Shown: positions 8,738 through 18,332 of the stretch, piece by piece
Numbering within the stretch: position 1 is the stretch's first letter
Layout: each line of letters opens with the position of its first letter
Source: Microtetraspora malaysiensis
GTDB lineage: Bacteria; Actinomycetota; Actinomycetes; Streptosporangiales; Streptosporangiaceae
NCBI RefSeq assembly: GCF_001528665.1
Contig: NZ_BBYJ01000010.1
Location: 124,001 to 188,000 of the forward strand
Direction: 5' to 3'
Length of the DNA stretch: 64,000 bases
The notes under the pieces: generated by a model
The model's input: the letters and a program-made list of their open reading frames with translations, nothing else
Database searches by the model: none
What the model was told of the DNA's origin: nothing
Program-made: the position numbers and the translations under genes

Positions 8738-9271
8738 TCAGTAACCGCCGGCGGGCTCTCCGGGCTCGACGACGCCGGCGCCTCCGGTGCGGTCCAGCCC
8801 GTCCGGGTCGTCCGTCCCGCCGGTGGACGGCTTGGCCGGCGACTTCCCGGTGGTGGACGACTTCGTCTCGTTCGGGGTGGCACCCTTGCGGCCGTTCCCG
8901 CCGGAGCCGGATCCGCCGCCGGACGCGGAGGAGCCTCCCGTGGTGGTCGAGCCGCCGCCCGCACCCGCGTCATCGGGCGCGTCGGCGTCCGGCGGGCTCG
9001 CGTCGTCCGCCCCGGCGTCGGCGGCCGGCGTGGGGCGGCTGTCCGCGGACTGGCCGCTCTCGGCCGGCCCGCCCGCTCCTCCCGAGCCCGCGACGGCGTA
9101 CACCACGCCGCCGGTGGCCAGGATCGCGACGAGCGCGGCCCCGGCGACGACGCGTTTGTCCAGACCGCTCCTGCGGCGGGATCGCGGACGGCCCGCCGAT
9201 CTCGGCGGGCTCGCGGGAGTGGGCCGGGTCGGCTCCTCCTCGTGGTGCGGCGGTCGATCGTGCGTGTCCAA
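8738..9271 (-). CDS. Single-pass membrane protein with disordered Gly/Ser/Thr-rich exterior
   Basis: A 177-residue protein: a charged cytoplasmic N-terminus (residues 1-40, rich in Pro, His, Arg), one membrane helix at about 41-60 (VVAGAALVAILATGGVVYAV), and an outer tail of ~115 residues made of Gly, Ser, Thr, Asp and Pro. No enzyme motif is visible. The start is a TTG at 9271 with AGGGAG 11 bases ahead; no ATG or GTG fits. It is divergent from the gene at 9535, which has the same topology. Possibly a cell-surface or envelope-associated protein; I do not recognise a family. Confidence 0.65.
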   Translation of the reverse strand: MDTHDRPPHHEEEPTRPTPASPPRSAGRPRSRRRSGLDKRVVAGAALVAILATGGVVYAVAGSGGAGGPAESGQSADSRPTPAADAGADDASPPDADAPDDAGAGGGSTTTGGSSASGGGSGSGGNGRKGATPNETKSSTTGKSPAKPSTGGTDDPDGLDRTGGAGVVEPGEPAGGY

Positions 9272-9534
9272 GGTGACAACAACTCCCTGCGGCTGGTCGG
9301 GGGAAATCTCCAGGCCCCCGAAGGGCCCGGCCAGCCTAGCCAGCAGAAGCCACCTTTCGCACATTAACCACACAAATAACATCACTTCATCGGAAATGAT
9401 CTCAAATCGCCCACAAGTGGAACGGGCCGGTGGAGCGAGATCGCCGAATCGGCGCCACGCGCCCGGCCGGTGCACCACACTGGTCCCGCCCGCCGTGACG
9501 GAGCGGCGTCGGCCGATCACGAAAGAGTCATGTT

Positions 9535-10431
9535 TTGTCAGGCTTGAGCGATTTTGCGGACGTCCCGCGACGACAGCACCCATGGCGTACGGGCATCGCC
9601 CTGGCGGGAGCCGCCGGCGTCGTCGCCCTGGGCGGGCTGGGCGTGCTGCTCGGCACCACCGGCGGTCCGGTGGAAGGCGACGACGGACATCGGCGTCATC
9701 CCTCGACCGGCGGGGCGGCCCTGGGAGCGCGGGACTCCGCGCGCGGCCCGGCGTCGCTCGGCCACGTTCGCGGCCGCGACCCCGCGCCCGGCGGGCCCGC
9801 ACTCGGAGGCACACCGGGGGCCGTGGACAGCTCGGCCACCGGCCGGAGCCACGGCGGGCACACCGGTACACCGGCCGACCGGAACGGCGGCGACTCCGCG
9901 GCGGACGCCTCCCGAGCCGGGACCGCCGCCACCGGCCCGACCGGATCGGACCGCACGCGGGCGAGCGCCGGCACAGACGGCGGGGAAACAGGCCACATCG
10001 GCACAGAAGGCCTGGTCCTGGACCCCGGAGGGCTCGGCACGGTCCGCCTCGACCCCGACGACCCGGGAACGACTCCGCGCTCCCTCACCCGGCTCACGCT
10101 GCCGCCGCCGTCGCGTCCCGTGACACGGATGTCGCCGATGCCGTTCCCTCCCCCGGTCCGGAGCACCGCCGACGCGCGGCCGTCGCCCGCGCCCGGAGAG
10201 CCGGCGACCCCGAAGCCGACGCCGACGAAACCGGCTCCCACGAAGACGGCGGGCGCCGGAGGTGCGTCGATCACCGGGAATACCGGGACCGCGCGACGGA
10301 GGTCCGCCACGCCGTCCGACCGCAGCCGGCCGCGTGGCCGGCTCTTCCCGGACCCCTGCGCGACCTTCCACGACTTCCGCCGGGACTTCTGCCACCGGTT
10401 CGTCGACAGCCTGATCGCGCCCCGCGCTTGA
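9535..10431 (+). CDS. Membrane-anchored low-complexity protein with a conserved-looking C-terminal Cys motif
   Basis: A 298-residue protein with a membrane helix at about 20-40 (GIALAGAAGVVALGGLGVLL), some 210 residues of disordered Gly, Thr, Pro and Asp, and a short basic C-terminus ending in DPCATFHDFRRDFCHRFVDS with two cysteines nine residues apart. The tail is unlike the rest and may be the functional or interacting part. It starts at a TTG at 9535 just downstream of an AT-rich stretch. Codon use is typical, so a real gene is likely despite the low complexity. It ends at a hairpin facing miaB. Confidence 0.6.
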   Translation: MSGLSDFADVPRRQHPWRTGIALAGAAGVVALGGLGVLLGTTGGPVEGDDGHRRHPSTGGAALGARDSARGPASLGHVRGRDPAPGGPALGGTPGAVDSSATGRSHGGHTGTPADRNGGDSAADASRAGTAATGPTGSDRTRASAGTDGGETGHIGTEGLVLDPGGLGTVRLDPDDPGTTPRSLTRLTLPPPSRPVTRMSPMPFPPPVRSTADARPSPAPGEPATPKPTPTKPAPTKTAGAGGASITGNTGTARRRSATPSDRSRPRGRLFPDPCATFHDFRRDFCHRFVDSLIAPRA

Positions 10432-10455
10432 GCCCCGTACGGCGGCACGACGCGA

Positions 10456-10475
10456 AAAGGGGCGGTCGCCCCTTT
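10456..10475. terminator. Terminator hairpin between convergent genes
   Basis: AAAGGGGCG paired with CGCCCCTTT around a 2-base centre, with T residues on the + side and A residues on the other, so it can serve both the gene at 9535 and miaB. Confidence 0.7.
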
Positions 10476-10550
10476 CAGAACGTTCGGAAGCCGCCGCCCG
10501 GGCTGACGGCCATGCCGCTCACCGGCCCTTGGCCACGCCGGGCGCCCGCC

Positions 10551-12038
10551 TCAGGGGTGGACGGAGCAGGCCGAGGAGGGAACGGCCTCGGCCGGCGGCC
10601 GGCCGATGGTCGGCATGCCCAGGCTGACCGCGCTCCCGGCGCTCGGCGCGGCCTGCCGCGCCTCCCACGCGTCCCCCGCGCGCGTCCGCCGTACGGAGAC
10701 GACCGTGTCGGCGACGAGGTGGTGCGGGGCGGCGTACGTCACCTCGGCGGTCACCATGTCGCCGGGACGGGCGTCCACGGCCGCGAGGTGCACCAGTCGG
10801 TTGTCGGCGGCGCGACCGGACAGGCGGTGCGTGGCGTCGTCCTTGCGGCCCTCACCCTCGGCGATCAGCACCTCGAGAGTGCGTCCGACCTGCTTCTTGT
10901 TCTCCTCCCAGGAGATCTCCTCCTGGAGGGCCACCAGGCGCTCGTAACGCTCCTGGACGACGGCCTTGGGCACCTGGTCCTCCATGGTCGCCGCCGGGGT
11001 GCCGGGGCGGATGGAGTACTGGAAGGTGAAGGCGTTGGCGAAGCGGGACGCGCGGACCACGTCGAGGGTCTGCTGGAAGTCCTCCTCGGTCTCGCCGGGG
11101 AAGCCCACGATGATGTCGGTCGAGATGGCCGCGTCGGGCATGGCGGCCCTGACCCGGTCGATGATGCCGAGGTAGCGCTCCGCGCGGTACGAGCGGCGCA
11201 TGGCCTTGAGCACCCGGTCGGAGCCCGACTGCAGCGGCATGTGCAACTGGTGCACGACGTTGGGCGTCTCGGCCATCGCGTGGATGACGTCGTCGGTGAA
11301 CGCCGCCGGGTGGGGCGACGTGAAGCGGACCCGCTCCAGCCCCTCGACGTCGCCGCAGGCGCGCAGCAGCTTGCCGAACGCGAGCCGGTCGCCGAACTCG
11401 ACGCCGTACGTGTTGACGTTCTGGCCGAGGAGGGTGATCTCCAGGACGCCCTGGTCGACCAGGGTGCGGATCTCGCTCAGGATGTCGCCGGGACGGCGGT
11501 CCTTCTCCTTGCCGCGCAGCGACGGCACGATGCAGAAGGTGCAGGTGTTGTTACACCCGACGGAGATGGCGACCCACGCGGCGTAGGCGGACTCGCGCCT
11601 GGTCGGGAGCGTCGAGGGGAAGGTCTCCAGCGAGTCCTTGATCTCGACCTGCGCCTCCTGGGCGATGCGGGCGCGTTCGAGCAGCACCGGAAGCGAGCCG
11701 ATGTTGTGCGTGCCGAAGACGACGTCCACCCACGGGGCCTTGCGGACGATCTCGCCCTGGTCCTTCTGGGCGAGGCAGCCGCCGACGGCGATCTGCATGC
11801 CCTCCCGGGCCATCTTGATCGGCCGTAGATGCCCGAGGTTGCCGTAGAGCCGGTTGTCCGCGTTCTCCCGCACGGCGCAGGTGTTGAACACGATGACGTC
11901 CGCCGTCTCCCCCTCCGGGGCGCGGACGTATCCGGCGTCCTCCAGCAGCCCGGAGAGCCGCTCGGAGTCGTGCACGTTCATCTGGCACCCATAGGTCCGT
12001 ACCTCGTACGTGCGGGCGCCTGCTTCGGTGACAGTCAT
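10551..12038 (-). CDS. miaB: tRNA-2-methylthio-N6-dimethylallyladenosine synthase
   Basis: A radical-SAM methylthiotransferase that converts i6A37 made by MiaA to ms2i6A37. The 495-residue protein has the three domains in order: N-terminal UPF0004 domain with cluster-binding cysteines ([23 protein letters not shown]), the radical-SAM core with [11 protein letters not shown], and a C-terminal TRAM domain. The ATG at 12038 gives [19 protein letters not shown]; the open frame continues far upstream without family sequence. It faces the gene at 9535 and is divergent from the permease at 12485. Confidence 0.96.
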   Translation of the reverse strand: MTVTEAGARTYEVRTYGCQMNVHDSERLSGLLEDAGYVRAPEGETADVIVFNTCAVRENADNRLYGNLGHLRPIKMAREGMQIAVGGCLAQKDQGEIVRKAPWVDVVFGTHNIGSLPVLLERARIAQEAQVEIKDSLETFPSTLPTRRESAYAAWVAISVGCNNTCTFCIVPSLRGKEKDRRPGDILSEIRTLVDQGVLEITLLGQNVNTYGVEFGDRLAFGKLLRACGDVEGLERVRFTSPHPAAFTDDVIHAMAETPNVVHQLHMPLQSGSDRVLKAMRRSYRAERYLGIIDRVRAAMPDAAISTDIIVGFPGETEEDFQQTLDVVRASRFANAFTFQYSIRPGTPAATMEDQVPKAVVQERYERLVALQEEISWEENKKQVGRTLEVLIAEGEGRKDDATHRLSGRAADNRLVHLAAVDARPGDMVTAEVTYAAPHHLVADTVVSVRRTRAGDAWEARQAAPSAGSAVSLGMPTIGRPPAEAVPSSACSVHP

Positions 12039-12484
12039 CTCAACCAACAAGGGTAGGCGCTCCGGCGACCCCGGAACGCCTCCGCGGGCCCATCCCGGAT
12101 CGGGACAACGAAGATCCAAACCGAAGATGCCGACAATGGCCGGAAACAGATGGTCAAAGGGTCGGGTACGGCCCGTTTCCCGCCGACGCCCGGAAGCCGG
12201 GCTTGGCCGCCCGGTTCGGCCGGGCCGTAACCGCCGATGAGGCCCTGGCCGTACCCGCGTATGCGACCCGGTCCGTATCGGCGCGCGAGGCCCCCACGGC
12301 CCTTCACGGAGATCACGAGAGCCGCGTCCCACATATCGGTCGTCCTCCTCTTGCGACGGCTCGGGCGCTACGGGAAGATCTCTAAACGACTTTTTTGGCC
12401 AGAAGATGACATCCATTACGGATTGACTGCATTTTGGTCACATGTCTCCCTTGCATTGAGAAATAACGTTACGAGGAGGCTGTG
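12039..12484. other. Intergenic region between miaB and the APC permease
   Basis: 446 bp with no gene I can support. The right half is more AT-rich and includes TTGACT at 12423-12428, a plausible -35 element for the permease, and GAGGAGG just ahead of its start. Short open frames on both strands in 12035-12400 have Arg/Pro/Gly-biased translations with no recognisable family. Confidence 0.6.
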
Positions 12485-13879
12485 GTGCAGCCCCAGGAGA
12501 ATGTCGAGCAGTACGGATACCGGCAGGAATTACGCCGCCACATCGGGCTGACCGACCTGGTGTTCTACGGCCTGATCTTCATGGTGCCGATCGCGCCATT
12601 CGCGATTTTCGGCCAGGTGTACTCCATCTCCAAGGGCATGCCCGCCCTCACGTACGCGATCGGGATGATCGCACTGCTGTTCACCGCAGCCTCCTACGCA
12701 CAGATGGTCAAGGCGTTCCCGCTGTCGGGCTCGGTCTACAACTACGCCGGCCGCGGCATCGCGCCCCCTGTCGGTTTTATGACCGGATGGGCGATCCTGC
12801 TCGACTACATCATCGTCCCGAGCCTGCTTTACCTCGTCGCCTCGATGGCCATACACGCCTCGATTCCCGCGATCCCCGTCTGGGCGTGGCTGCTCTTCTT
12901 CGTGGTGGTCAACACGGTCATCAACCTGCGCGGCATCCGGATGACCATCTCGCTCACGAAGGCGCTGATCACGATCGAGCTGATCGTGCTCGGGCTGTTC
13001 CTCGCGGCCGGCATCTGGGCCCTGCTGCAGGGCAAGGGTCACGGGTTCAGCTTCGCGCCGTTGTTCAATCCGGACACCTTCTCCTGGCCCGTCGTGTTCG
13101 GCGCGGTCTCCGTGGCCGTCCTGTCCTTCCTCGGGTTCGACGGCATCAGCATGCTCGTCGAGGAGGCCAAGGGCGGCTCCGCCCAGGTCGGCAAGGCCAT
13201 GCGGCTGGCGCTGATCCTGGCCGGCGCGCTCTTCATCGTCCAGGTGTGGGTCGCCGCGCTGCTGGTCCCCGACCCGGCCGGCCTGATCGCGCACGGCGAC
13301 CCGGGCGACACCGCCTTCTACGACACGGCGGAGATCGCCGGAGGGAGCTGGCTCGCCCACGTCACGTCCACCGCGACCGCCGTCTCCTGGGGCGTTGCCG
13401 ACACGATGGTCGCGCAGGTGGCCGTCTCCCGGCTCCTCTACGCGATGGCGCGCGACCGGCAGCTCCCGTCCTTCCTGGCCAAGGTCTCGGTCAAGCGCTC
13501 CGTGCCGACCAACGCCACCCTCTTCGTCGCGGCGCTGTCCATCGTCGTCGGGCTGTGGATGTCGTCCCGCGACGACGGCGTCGGCCTGCTCAGCAGCCTG
13601 ATCAACATGGGCGCGCTGATCGCCTTCATCGTGCTGCACATCTCCGTCATCACGCACTACGTGATCCGCCGCAAGTCGACCGACTACTGGAGACACCTGG
13701 TCGTCCCGCTCATCGGCATGGCGATCCTGATCTTCGTCGTCGTCAACGCCAATATCCTGGCGCAGAAGGTGGGTCTGATCTGGCTCGCCATCGGCGCCCT
13801 GGTCCTGCTCGTCCTGTACGCCATGGGACGCAGGCCGACCCCGTCCGGCCTCACCGTCGCGGAGGAGCAGCACCAGTGA
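12485..13879 (+). CDS. APC-superfamily amino acid permease
   Basis: A 464-residue integral membrane transporter with about 12 hydrophobic segments, a typical amino acid-polyamine-organocation carrier. The N-terminal RRHIGLTDLVFYGLIFMVPIAP and the stretch NYAGRGIAPPVGFMTGW are family hallmarks (first helix and consensus after helix 2). I take the second of two adjacent GTG codons (12485) because AGGAGG lies five bases ahead; the GTG at 12482 would be only two bases away. The GPP34 gene follows after 124 bp in the same direction. The substrate cannot be told; the family imports amino acids or amines, often by proton symport. Confidence 0.88.
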   Translation: MQPQENVEQYGYRQELRRHIGLTDLVFYGLIFMVPIAPFAIFGQVYSISKGMPALTYAIGMIALLFTAASYAQMVKAFPLSGSVYNYAGRGIAPPVGFMTGWAILLDYIIVPSLLYLVASMAIHASIPAIPVWAWLLFFVVVNTVINLRGIRMTISLTKALITIELIVLGLFLAAGIWALLQGKGHGFSFAPLFNPDTFSWPVVFGAVSVAVLSFLGFDGISMLVEEAKGGSAQVGKAMRLALILAGALFIVQVWVAALLVPDPAGLIAHGDPGDTAFYDTAEIAGGSWLAHVTSTATAVSWGVADTMVAQVAVSRLLYAMARDRQLPSFLAKVSVKRSVPTNATLFVAALSIVVGLWMSSRDDGVGLLSSLINMGALIAFIVLHISVITHYVIRRKSTDYWRHLVVPLIGMAILIFVVVNANILAQKVGLIWLAIGALVLLVLYAMGRRPTPSGLTVAEEQHQ

Positions 13880-14003
13880 GCGGCGCCGTCGGCGGCCGGG
13901 CACCCGGCCCGCCCACAGGCCCGCACCCCGCTCAGGACCGGCCGGCACGGCACCCTGCCGATCCGCCGGTCCGGACGCCCCCAGCAGAGGACCCCCCGAC
14001 GTC

Positions 14004-14642
14004 ATGAACCGGCCGCCGCTCCATCACGACCTGTATCTGATCGCCCACGACCAGACCGGCAAACCCCTGATCCACCTGTCCTCGCTGGGCGTCGGGCTGG
14101 CGGGCGCGGTGCTGCTCGACCTGGCCCTGAGCGGCCGCCTGGAGATCACCCAGGGACGGCTCGCCGTCTATGACCGCAGCCCGACCGGGGACATGATCGC
14201 CGACAGCCTGATCCCGGTGATCCTCAAGGACCGCGACAACCGGGACGTCAAGTTCTGGCTCAAGAAGGTGGCCGAGGACGTCTACGACCGCGCCTGCGGA
14301 GGCCTGGTCGCCGCCGGCGTCCTCACCCGGGTGACCCGGAGGCGCATGGGCGTCATGTCGCAGACCCGGTACGAGCCGGCGGACGTCGCCCCCGTCGTAC
14401 GGGCGCGGGCCGGGGTGCGCGGCGCGGTCGAGGCCGGCGAGCAGCCGGACGCGCGGTGCGCCGCGCTGTGCGGCCTGGTCGGCGTGCTGCGGCTGGAGTC
14501 GGCGCTCCACCTCGCCCAGCCGTCCGGGCCGCTCGTCAACCGCCTGCGCGCCATCGCCCGGGAGTACCCCCGCCCGGTCAACGAGGTCATCGGCGTCGTC
14601 GAGACCCTCATCAGCGAGAACGCCATCGCCCTGTACCGGTGA
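14004..14642 (+). CDS. GPP34 (GOLPH3/Vps74-like) phosphoprotein-family protein
   Basis: A 212-residue, mostly helical protein of the GPP34 family. In eukaryotes GOLPH3/Vps74 binds phosphatidylinositol-4-phosphate; actinobacteria have many paralogues of unknown role. Diagnostic stretches are HHDLYLIAHDQTGKP, GAVLLDLALSGRLEI and the C-terminal NEVIGVVETLISENAIALYR. There is no signal peptide. It follows the APC permease in the same direction and precedes the histidine kinase, from which it is separated by a 99-bp promoter region with a short palindrome. Confidence 0.88.
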   Translation: MNRPPLHHDLYLIAHDQTGKPLIHLSSLGVGLAGAVLLDLALSGRLEITQGRLAVYDRSPTGDMIADSLIPVILKDRDNRDVKFWLKKVAEDVYDRACGGLVAAGVLTRVTRRRMGVMSQTRYEPADVAPVVRARAGVRGAVEAGEQPDARCAALCGLVGVLRLESALHLAQPSGPLVNRLRAIAREYPRPVNEVIGVVETLISENAIALYR

Positions 14643-14674
14643 CCCCGCCCCGCCGCACCAATCCCCCTCCAACC

Positions 14675-14687
14675 GGGACAAAGTCCC
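14675..14687. promoter_or_regulatory. Short palindrome upstream of the two-component operon
   Basis: GGGACAAAGTCCC, a perfect 5-bp inverted repeat with a 3-base centre, lies 55 bp ahead of the kinase GTG. It is a candidate site for the NarL-type response regulator of the same operon. It resembles half-sites of DosR/DevR boxes but its spacer is one base shorter. Confidence 0.45.
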
Positions 14688-14741
14688 ATCATTCTTGGCG
14701 GTGACGTCGCTAGCCTGAGCCAGGCGATCAGGGAGGTCACG

Positions 14742-16853
14742 GTGCGGCGTGCGGCATGGATCGTGTGCGCGGCCACGCTCCTGCTGGTCGTCGCCGCGCT
14801 CCTGCTCAGCGTGCGCAACGAGGCGGAGCCGCTCTCCCAGAGCCACCTGCTCTTCGTGGCCGCCTTCGGGGGCGTGGGCGGGCTGATCGGCGTACGGCGG
14901 CCCGGCAACGCGATCGGCCTCGTCATGGCGACCGGCGGCCTGTCCTTCGCCCTGCTCGACGCCTTCGGCCAGTATGCGATCTTCGCGCGTTCCGCCGGGG
15001 CTCCGCTGGCCGAGGCGGCGGCCTGGCCGCAGACCTGGCTGTGGATCCCGGCGAACGTCTCACTCGCCTCGGTCCCCCTCTTCTTTCCCGCCGGGCGGCT
15101 CCCCTCGCCGCGCTGGCGGCCGTTGCTGGGCGCGGTGGGCGTGATCTGCGTGGCGGCGATGGCGCTGAGCGCCGTACGGCCGGGGCCCAACGACCAGGCC
15201 GGGCTCGGCACCGCGGTGGTCAACCCGCTCGGCGTGCCCGCTCTCGCGGATCTCTCCCGGATCGCCGACCCGGTGACGACGGTCCTCTCGGGCGTGCTGT
15301 TCGTCGTCGGCGCGGCGGACCTCGTCCGCCGGTCCCGGCACGGCGGGCGGCGAGAGCGCGACCAGGTCAAATGGCTGGCGTACGCGACCGGGCTGGCCGG
15401 TCTGATCATCGCCGCCCGCCTGGTCGCCGGGCTCACCGACGACGTGCCGGAGGTCGTCTGGCCGGCGACCGACACGTTCTGGGAACTCGCGGGGACGCTG
15501 GGCGGCGCCCTCCTGCCGGTCGCGGTCGGCGTGGCCGTGCTCCAGCATCGGCTGCTCGACATCGACTTCGTCATCAACCGGACGTTCGTCTACCTCCTGC
15601 TCTCCGGATGCGTCGTCGGCGGATACGTCGCGACGGTCGGCTACCTCGGCGCGATCTTCGACTCCGAGGGCGCGCTGCCGGTCTCGATCGTGGCCGCCGG
15701 AGTGGTGGCGCTGGTCTTCGCCCCGCTGCGCGACCGCGTCCAACGCTGGATCAACCTGCTCATGTACGGCAGGCGCGACGATCCGTACGCCGCCCTGGCG
15801 CTGCTGGGCCGGCGGCTGGAGGAGACGGCGGAGCCCTCCGCCGTGCTGGCGGCGGTGGCCCGATCCGTGGCCGAGGCGCTACGGCTGCCGCACGTCGCGG
15901 TCGAGGCGGCCGGCGGCCCGTCCCACGCGCACGGCGTGCCCGCCCCCGATCCCGTACGGCTGCCGCTGGTCTACCACAACGAGCCCGTCGGGGAGCTCGT
16001 CCTGTCCCCGCGGCCGGGCGAGAGCGGGTTCGGGCCGAAGGACCGGCGCGTCCTCGCCGACCTGGCCAGGCAGACGGGCGTCGCCGTCCACTCCGTACGG
16101 CTGTCCGCCGACCTCCGGAGGTCGCGCGAGCGCCTGGTCGTCGCCCGGGAGGAGGAGCGCCGCCGGCTCCGCAGGGACCTGCACGACGGCCTCGGTCCCA
16201 CGCTCGCGGCGCTCACCATGCGGGCGGAGGCCCTGCAGGACATGGTCGAGGACGAGACGGCGAAAGCCATGCTGGAAGAGATCATGACCGACGCCCAGGC
16301 GGCCATGAACGACGTGCGCGCGTTGGTGGAGGGGCTGCGCCCGCCCGCGCTGGACACCCTCGGCCTGCTCGGCGCGATCCGCTCACACGTCGCGGACCTC
16401 CCGAGGAGCGCGCGGGCGCGGCTGGACGTGCGGGTGGAGTGCGCGGGAGAGCTGCCCGCGCTGCCCGCGGCGGTGGAGGTCGCCGCGTACCGGATCGCGG
16501 TGGAGGCGCTGGCCAACGTGCGCGGGCACTCCGGGGCCACGCGCGCCCTGGTCCGCCTGTCCGCGGCCGGCGGACGCCTGCGCCTGGAGGTCACCGACGA
16601 CGGACCCGACCCGGCGGGCCCGGACGCCGACCCGGCTTCGAGGGGGGTGGGCGCGGGCGTGGGGACGGCGTCGATGGGCGAGCGGGCGGCCGAGCTCGGC
16701 GGGTCGTGCCTGGTCGAGCCGCGGGCCGAGGGCGGCACCCGGGTGCTCGCCGAACTGCCTCTCGGCGCCGATCGAGAGACTCCCCCGGAGAGCCGGGAGA
16801 CGACGGAAGGAGAGCCGGAACCCGATGAACCCGATCCGCGTGCTGCTCGTTGA
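14742..16853 (+). CDS. NarL-type sensor histidine kinase with multi-TM N-terminus
   Basis: A 703-residue membrane histidine kinase. Residues about 1-300 hold 7-8 hydrophobic segments forming a membrane sensor; about 340-440 resemble a GAF domain; then comes a HisKA_3 dimerisation domain with EERRRLRRDLHDGLGP, phospho-acceptor His481, and a HATPase_c domain with VTDDGPD and GVGTASMGERAAELGG at 585-680. The signal is unknown. The GTG at 14742 has GGGAGG five bases ahead. The 3' end overlaps the response-regulator start by 29 bp, so the pair is translationally coupled. Confidence 0.9.
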   Translation: MRRAAWIVCAATLLLVVAALLLSVRNEAEPLSQSHLLFVAAFGGVGGLIGVRRPGNAIGLVMATGGLSFALLDAFGQYAIFARSAGAPLAEAAAWPQTWLWIPANVSLASVPLFFPAGRLPSPRWRPLLGAVGVICVAAMALSAVRPGPNDQAGLGTAVVNPLGVPALADLSRIADPVTTVLSGVLFVVGAADLVRRSRHGGRRERDQVKWLAYATGLAGLIIAARLVAGLTDDVPEVVWPATDTFWELAGTLGGALLPVAVGVAVLQHRLLDIDFVINRTFVYLLLSGCVVGGYVATVGYLGAIFDSEGALPVSIVAAGVVALVFAPLRDRVQRWINLLMYGRRDDPYAALALLGRRLEETAEPSAVLAAVARSVAEALRLPHVAVEAAGGPSHAHGVPAPDPVRLPLVYHNEPVGELVLSPRPGESGFGPKDRRVLADLARQTGVAVHSVRLSADLRRSRERLVVAREEERRRLRRDLHDGLGPTLAALTMRAEALQDMVEDETAKAMLEEIMTDAQAAMNDVRALVEGLRPPALDTLGLLGAIRSHVADLPRSARARLDVRVECAGELPALPAAVEVAAYRIAVEALANVRGHSGATRALVRLSAAGGRLRLEVTDDGPDPAGPDADPASRGVGAGVGTASMGERAAELGGSCLVEPRAEGGTRVLAELPLGADRETPPESRETTEGEPEPDEPDPRAAR

Positions 16854-17466
16854 CGACCACGCCGCATTCCGTGCCGGGCTGCGCGCGCTGCTCCGGTCCA
16901 CCGAGGGCGTGGAGGTGGCGGACGAGGCGGCCAGCGGCGAGCAGGCGCTGGCCCTCGTCACGAGGGTGCAACCCGACGTCGTCCTGATGGACCTGGCGAT
17001 GCCCGGCATGGGCGGCGTCGCGGCCACCGAGCGGATCGTGCGGGACCACCCCCACGTCAGGGTCCTCGTCCTCAGCATGTCGGACGACGACGACTCGGTG
17101 CTCGCCGCCGTACGCGCCGGGGCGAGGGGCTACGTGCTGAAGGGGGCGCGGCGGGCCGAGCTGGTCCGCTCGATCCAGGCGGTGGCCGAGGGCGAGGCCA
17201 TCTTCGGCGCCGCCCTGGCCGTACGGCTGACGGACTACTTCTCCCGGGGGTCCGGCGAGAAAGAGGTCTTCCCCGAGCTGACCCGGCGGGAACGGGAGAT
17301 CCTGGAGCTGCTCGCCTCCCACCTGACCAACCCGCAGATCGCCGCGCGGCTCGGCCTGAGCCAGAAGACCGTGCGCAACCACGTGTCGAGCATCCTGGCG
17401 AAGCTGCGGGCGGCCGACCGGGCCGAGGCGATCATCCGCGCCAGGGAGTCCGGTCTCGGTGGTTGA
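16825..17466 (+). CDS. NarL/LuxR-type response regulator
   Basis: The cognate regulator of the kinase at 14742. Its 213 residues split into a receiver domain (VLLVDDHAAFRAG with the acidic pair, phospho-acceptor Asp56 in VVLMDLAMPG, conserved Lys in YVLKGA) and a C-terminal LuxR-type helix-turn-helix (LTRREREILELLASHLTNPQ, then SQKTVRNHVSSILAKL). It overlaps the kinase by 29 bp. The convergent membrane-protein gene ends only 9 bp beyond it. Possible targets are its own promoter (palindrome at 14675) and the gene at 17476 (inverted repeat at 18201). Confidence 0.93.
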   Translation: MNPIRVLLVDDHAAFRAGLRALLRSTEGVEVADEAASGEQALALVTRVQPDVVLMDLAMPGMGGVAATERIVRDHPHVRVLVLSMSDDDDSVLAAVRAGARGYVLKGARRAELVRSIQAVAEGEAIFGAALAVRLTDYFSRGSGEKEVFPELTRREREILELLASHLTNPQIAARLGLSQKTVRNHVSSILAKLRAADRAEAIIRARESGLGG

Positions 17467-17475
17467 GGATCGGGA

Positions 17476-18120
17476 TCAGGCGGCCGCCCAGCCCGCCACG
17501 GGCATGCGCAGCACGCGCACCCCGACCCAACCGAACGCGGCGAGCTGGAACAGCGCTCCGATCGACTGGACGGCCGGCGTCTGGCCCATGGTCAGGAACG
17601 GTCCCACGATCCCCATGAGCGTCGCCGGGGGCAGCCACCACGGCCCGGCCTTGGCGAGGGCCAGGCCCGTCATGAGCGTGAGCACGCCGACGTGGGCGAG
17701 AAACCCCGGAAGCAGCATGCCGTACACGAAGCCGCCGAGCGCGCCGGCGGCCTCGGTCACCCGTACGGCCTGCTCGGCCGGCATGGTCTGGGCCAGCGCG
17801 AGGTCGTAGAAATCGGTGACGAAGAGGGCGACCGCGCTCGCGGCTCCGGTCAGCCCGATCGCGGCGCCCACATTGCCGGTGCGCGGCATGCGTCCGCGCA
17901 GCAGGTGCGCGAGCCCGAGTATCGCGGGGATCAGGGCCATGGCGGCCCACTGGAACAGCAGCGCGCTCGCCTGGACCTGCACCGGCCGGCTCGCGAAGAC
18001 CGCCGGGGTGTGGTCCGTGCCCGGCGGCGAGGTGAGGAAGGCCAGGAACTCCAGCACCGGCCAGGCCAGCATGGCGATCCCCGCGACATTCCTTCGGAAC
18101 AGATCGGAATCTTTCAGCAT
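17476..18120 (-). CDS. Small multi-pass membrane protein
   Basis: A 214-residue hydrophobic protein with about six membrane helices, starting MLKDSDLFRRNVAGIAMLAWPVLEF at an ATG at 18120. No transport or enzyme motif stands out. It resembles the uncharacterised membrane proteins often found next to two-component systems in actinomycetes. It is convergent with the response regulator at 9 bp distance and carries an inverted repeat 81-108 bp upstream of its start, so it may be part of that regulon. Function unknown. Confidence 0.7.
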   Translation of the reverse strand: MLKDSDLFRRNVAGIAMLAWPVLEFLAFLTSPPGTDHTPAVFASRPVQVQASALLFQWAAMALIPAILGLAHLLRGRMPRTGNVGAAIGLTGAASAVALFVTDFYDLALAQTMPAEQAVRVTEAAGALGGFVYGMLLPGFLAHVGVLTLMTGLALAKAGPWWLPPATLMGIVGPFLTMGQTPAVQSIGALFQLAAFGWVGVRVLRMPVAGWAAA

Positions 18121-18200
18121 CGATGACTCACCGCTTCTCCCCGGGCCGCTCTCGGCCGCTCTGGACGTATCACTACGAACCCAGCCAAGCGGCCCGCCGT

Positions 18201-18228
18201 CCCAGGACGGATGTGCCACCGTCCCGGG
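18201..18228. promoter_or_regulatory. Inverted repeat upstream of the small membrane-protein gene
   Basis: CCCAGGACGG and CCGTCCCGGG form a 10-bp inverted repeat with one mismatch and an 8-base centre, in the gap between the gene at 17476 and gluA. The inner GGACGG/CCGTCC arms are perfect. Candidate operator; which gene it serves is not clear. Confidence 0.4.
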
Positions 18229-18332
18229 GAATGCGGGAGAAATGGCCTGATGCGAGCACGTAGGCAGCCTGTGATCTGATCGGTACCGTGACCTAGTGAC
18301 ACGGCGACGTCGACGCCCCTACGTTGTTGACC

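Noticed and set aside
12386-12398. T-run as a rho-independent terminator
   Set aside because: No stable hairpin directly precedes the run of T on either strand.
12035-12400. Short frames on both strands between miaB and the APC permease
   Set aside because: Arg/Pro/Tyr/Gly-biased translations in both directions, no family, no convincing ribosome-binding site.
14675-14687. DosR/DevR box upstream of the histidine kinase
   Set aside because: The half-sites match but the spacer is three bases instead of four, and no hypoxia-type genes surround it; kept only as a generic palindrome.
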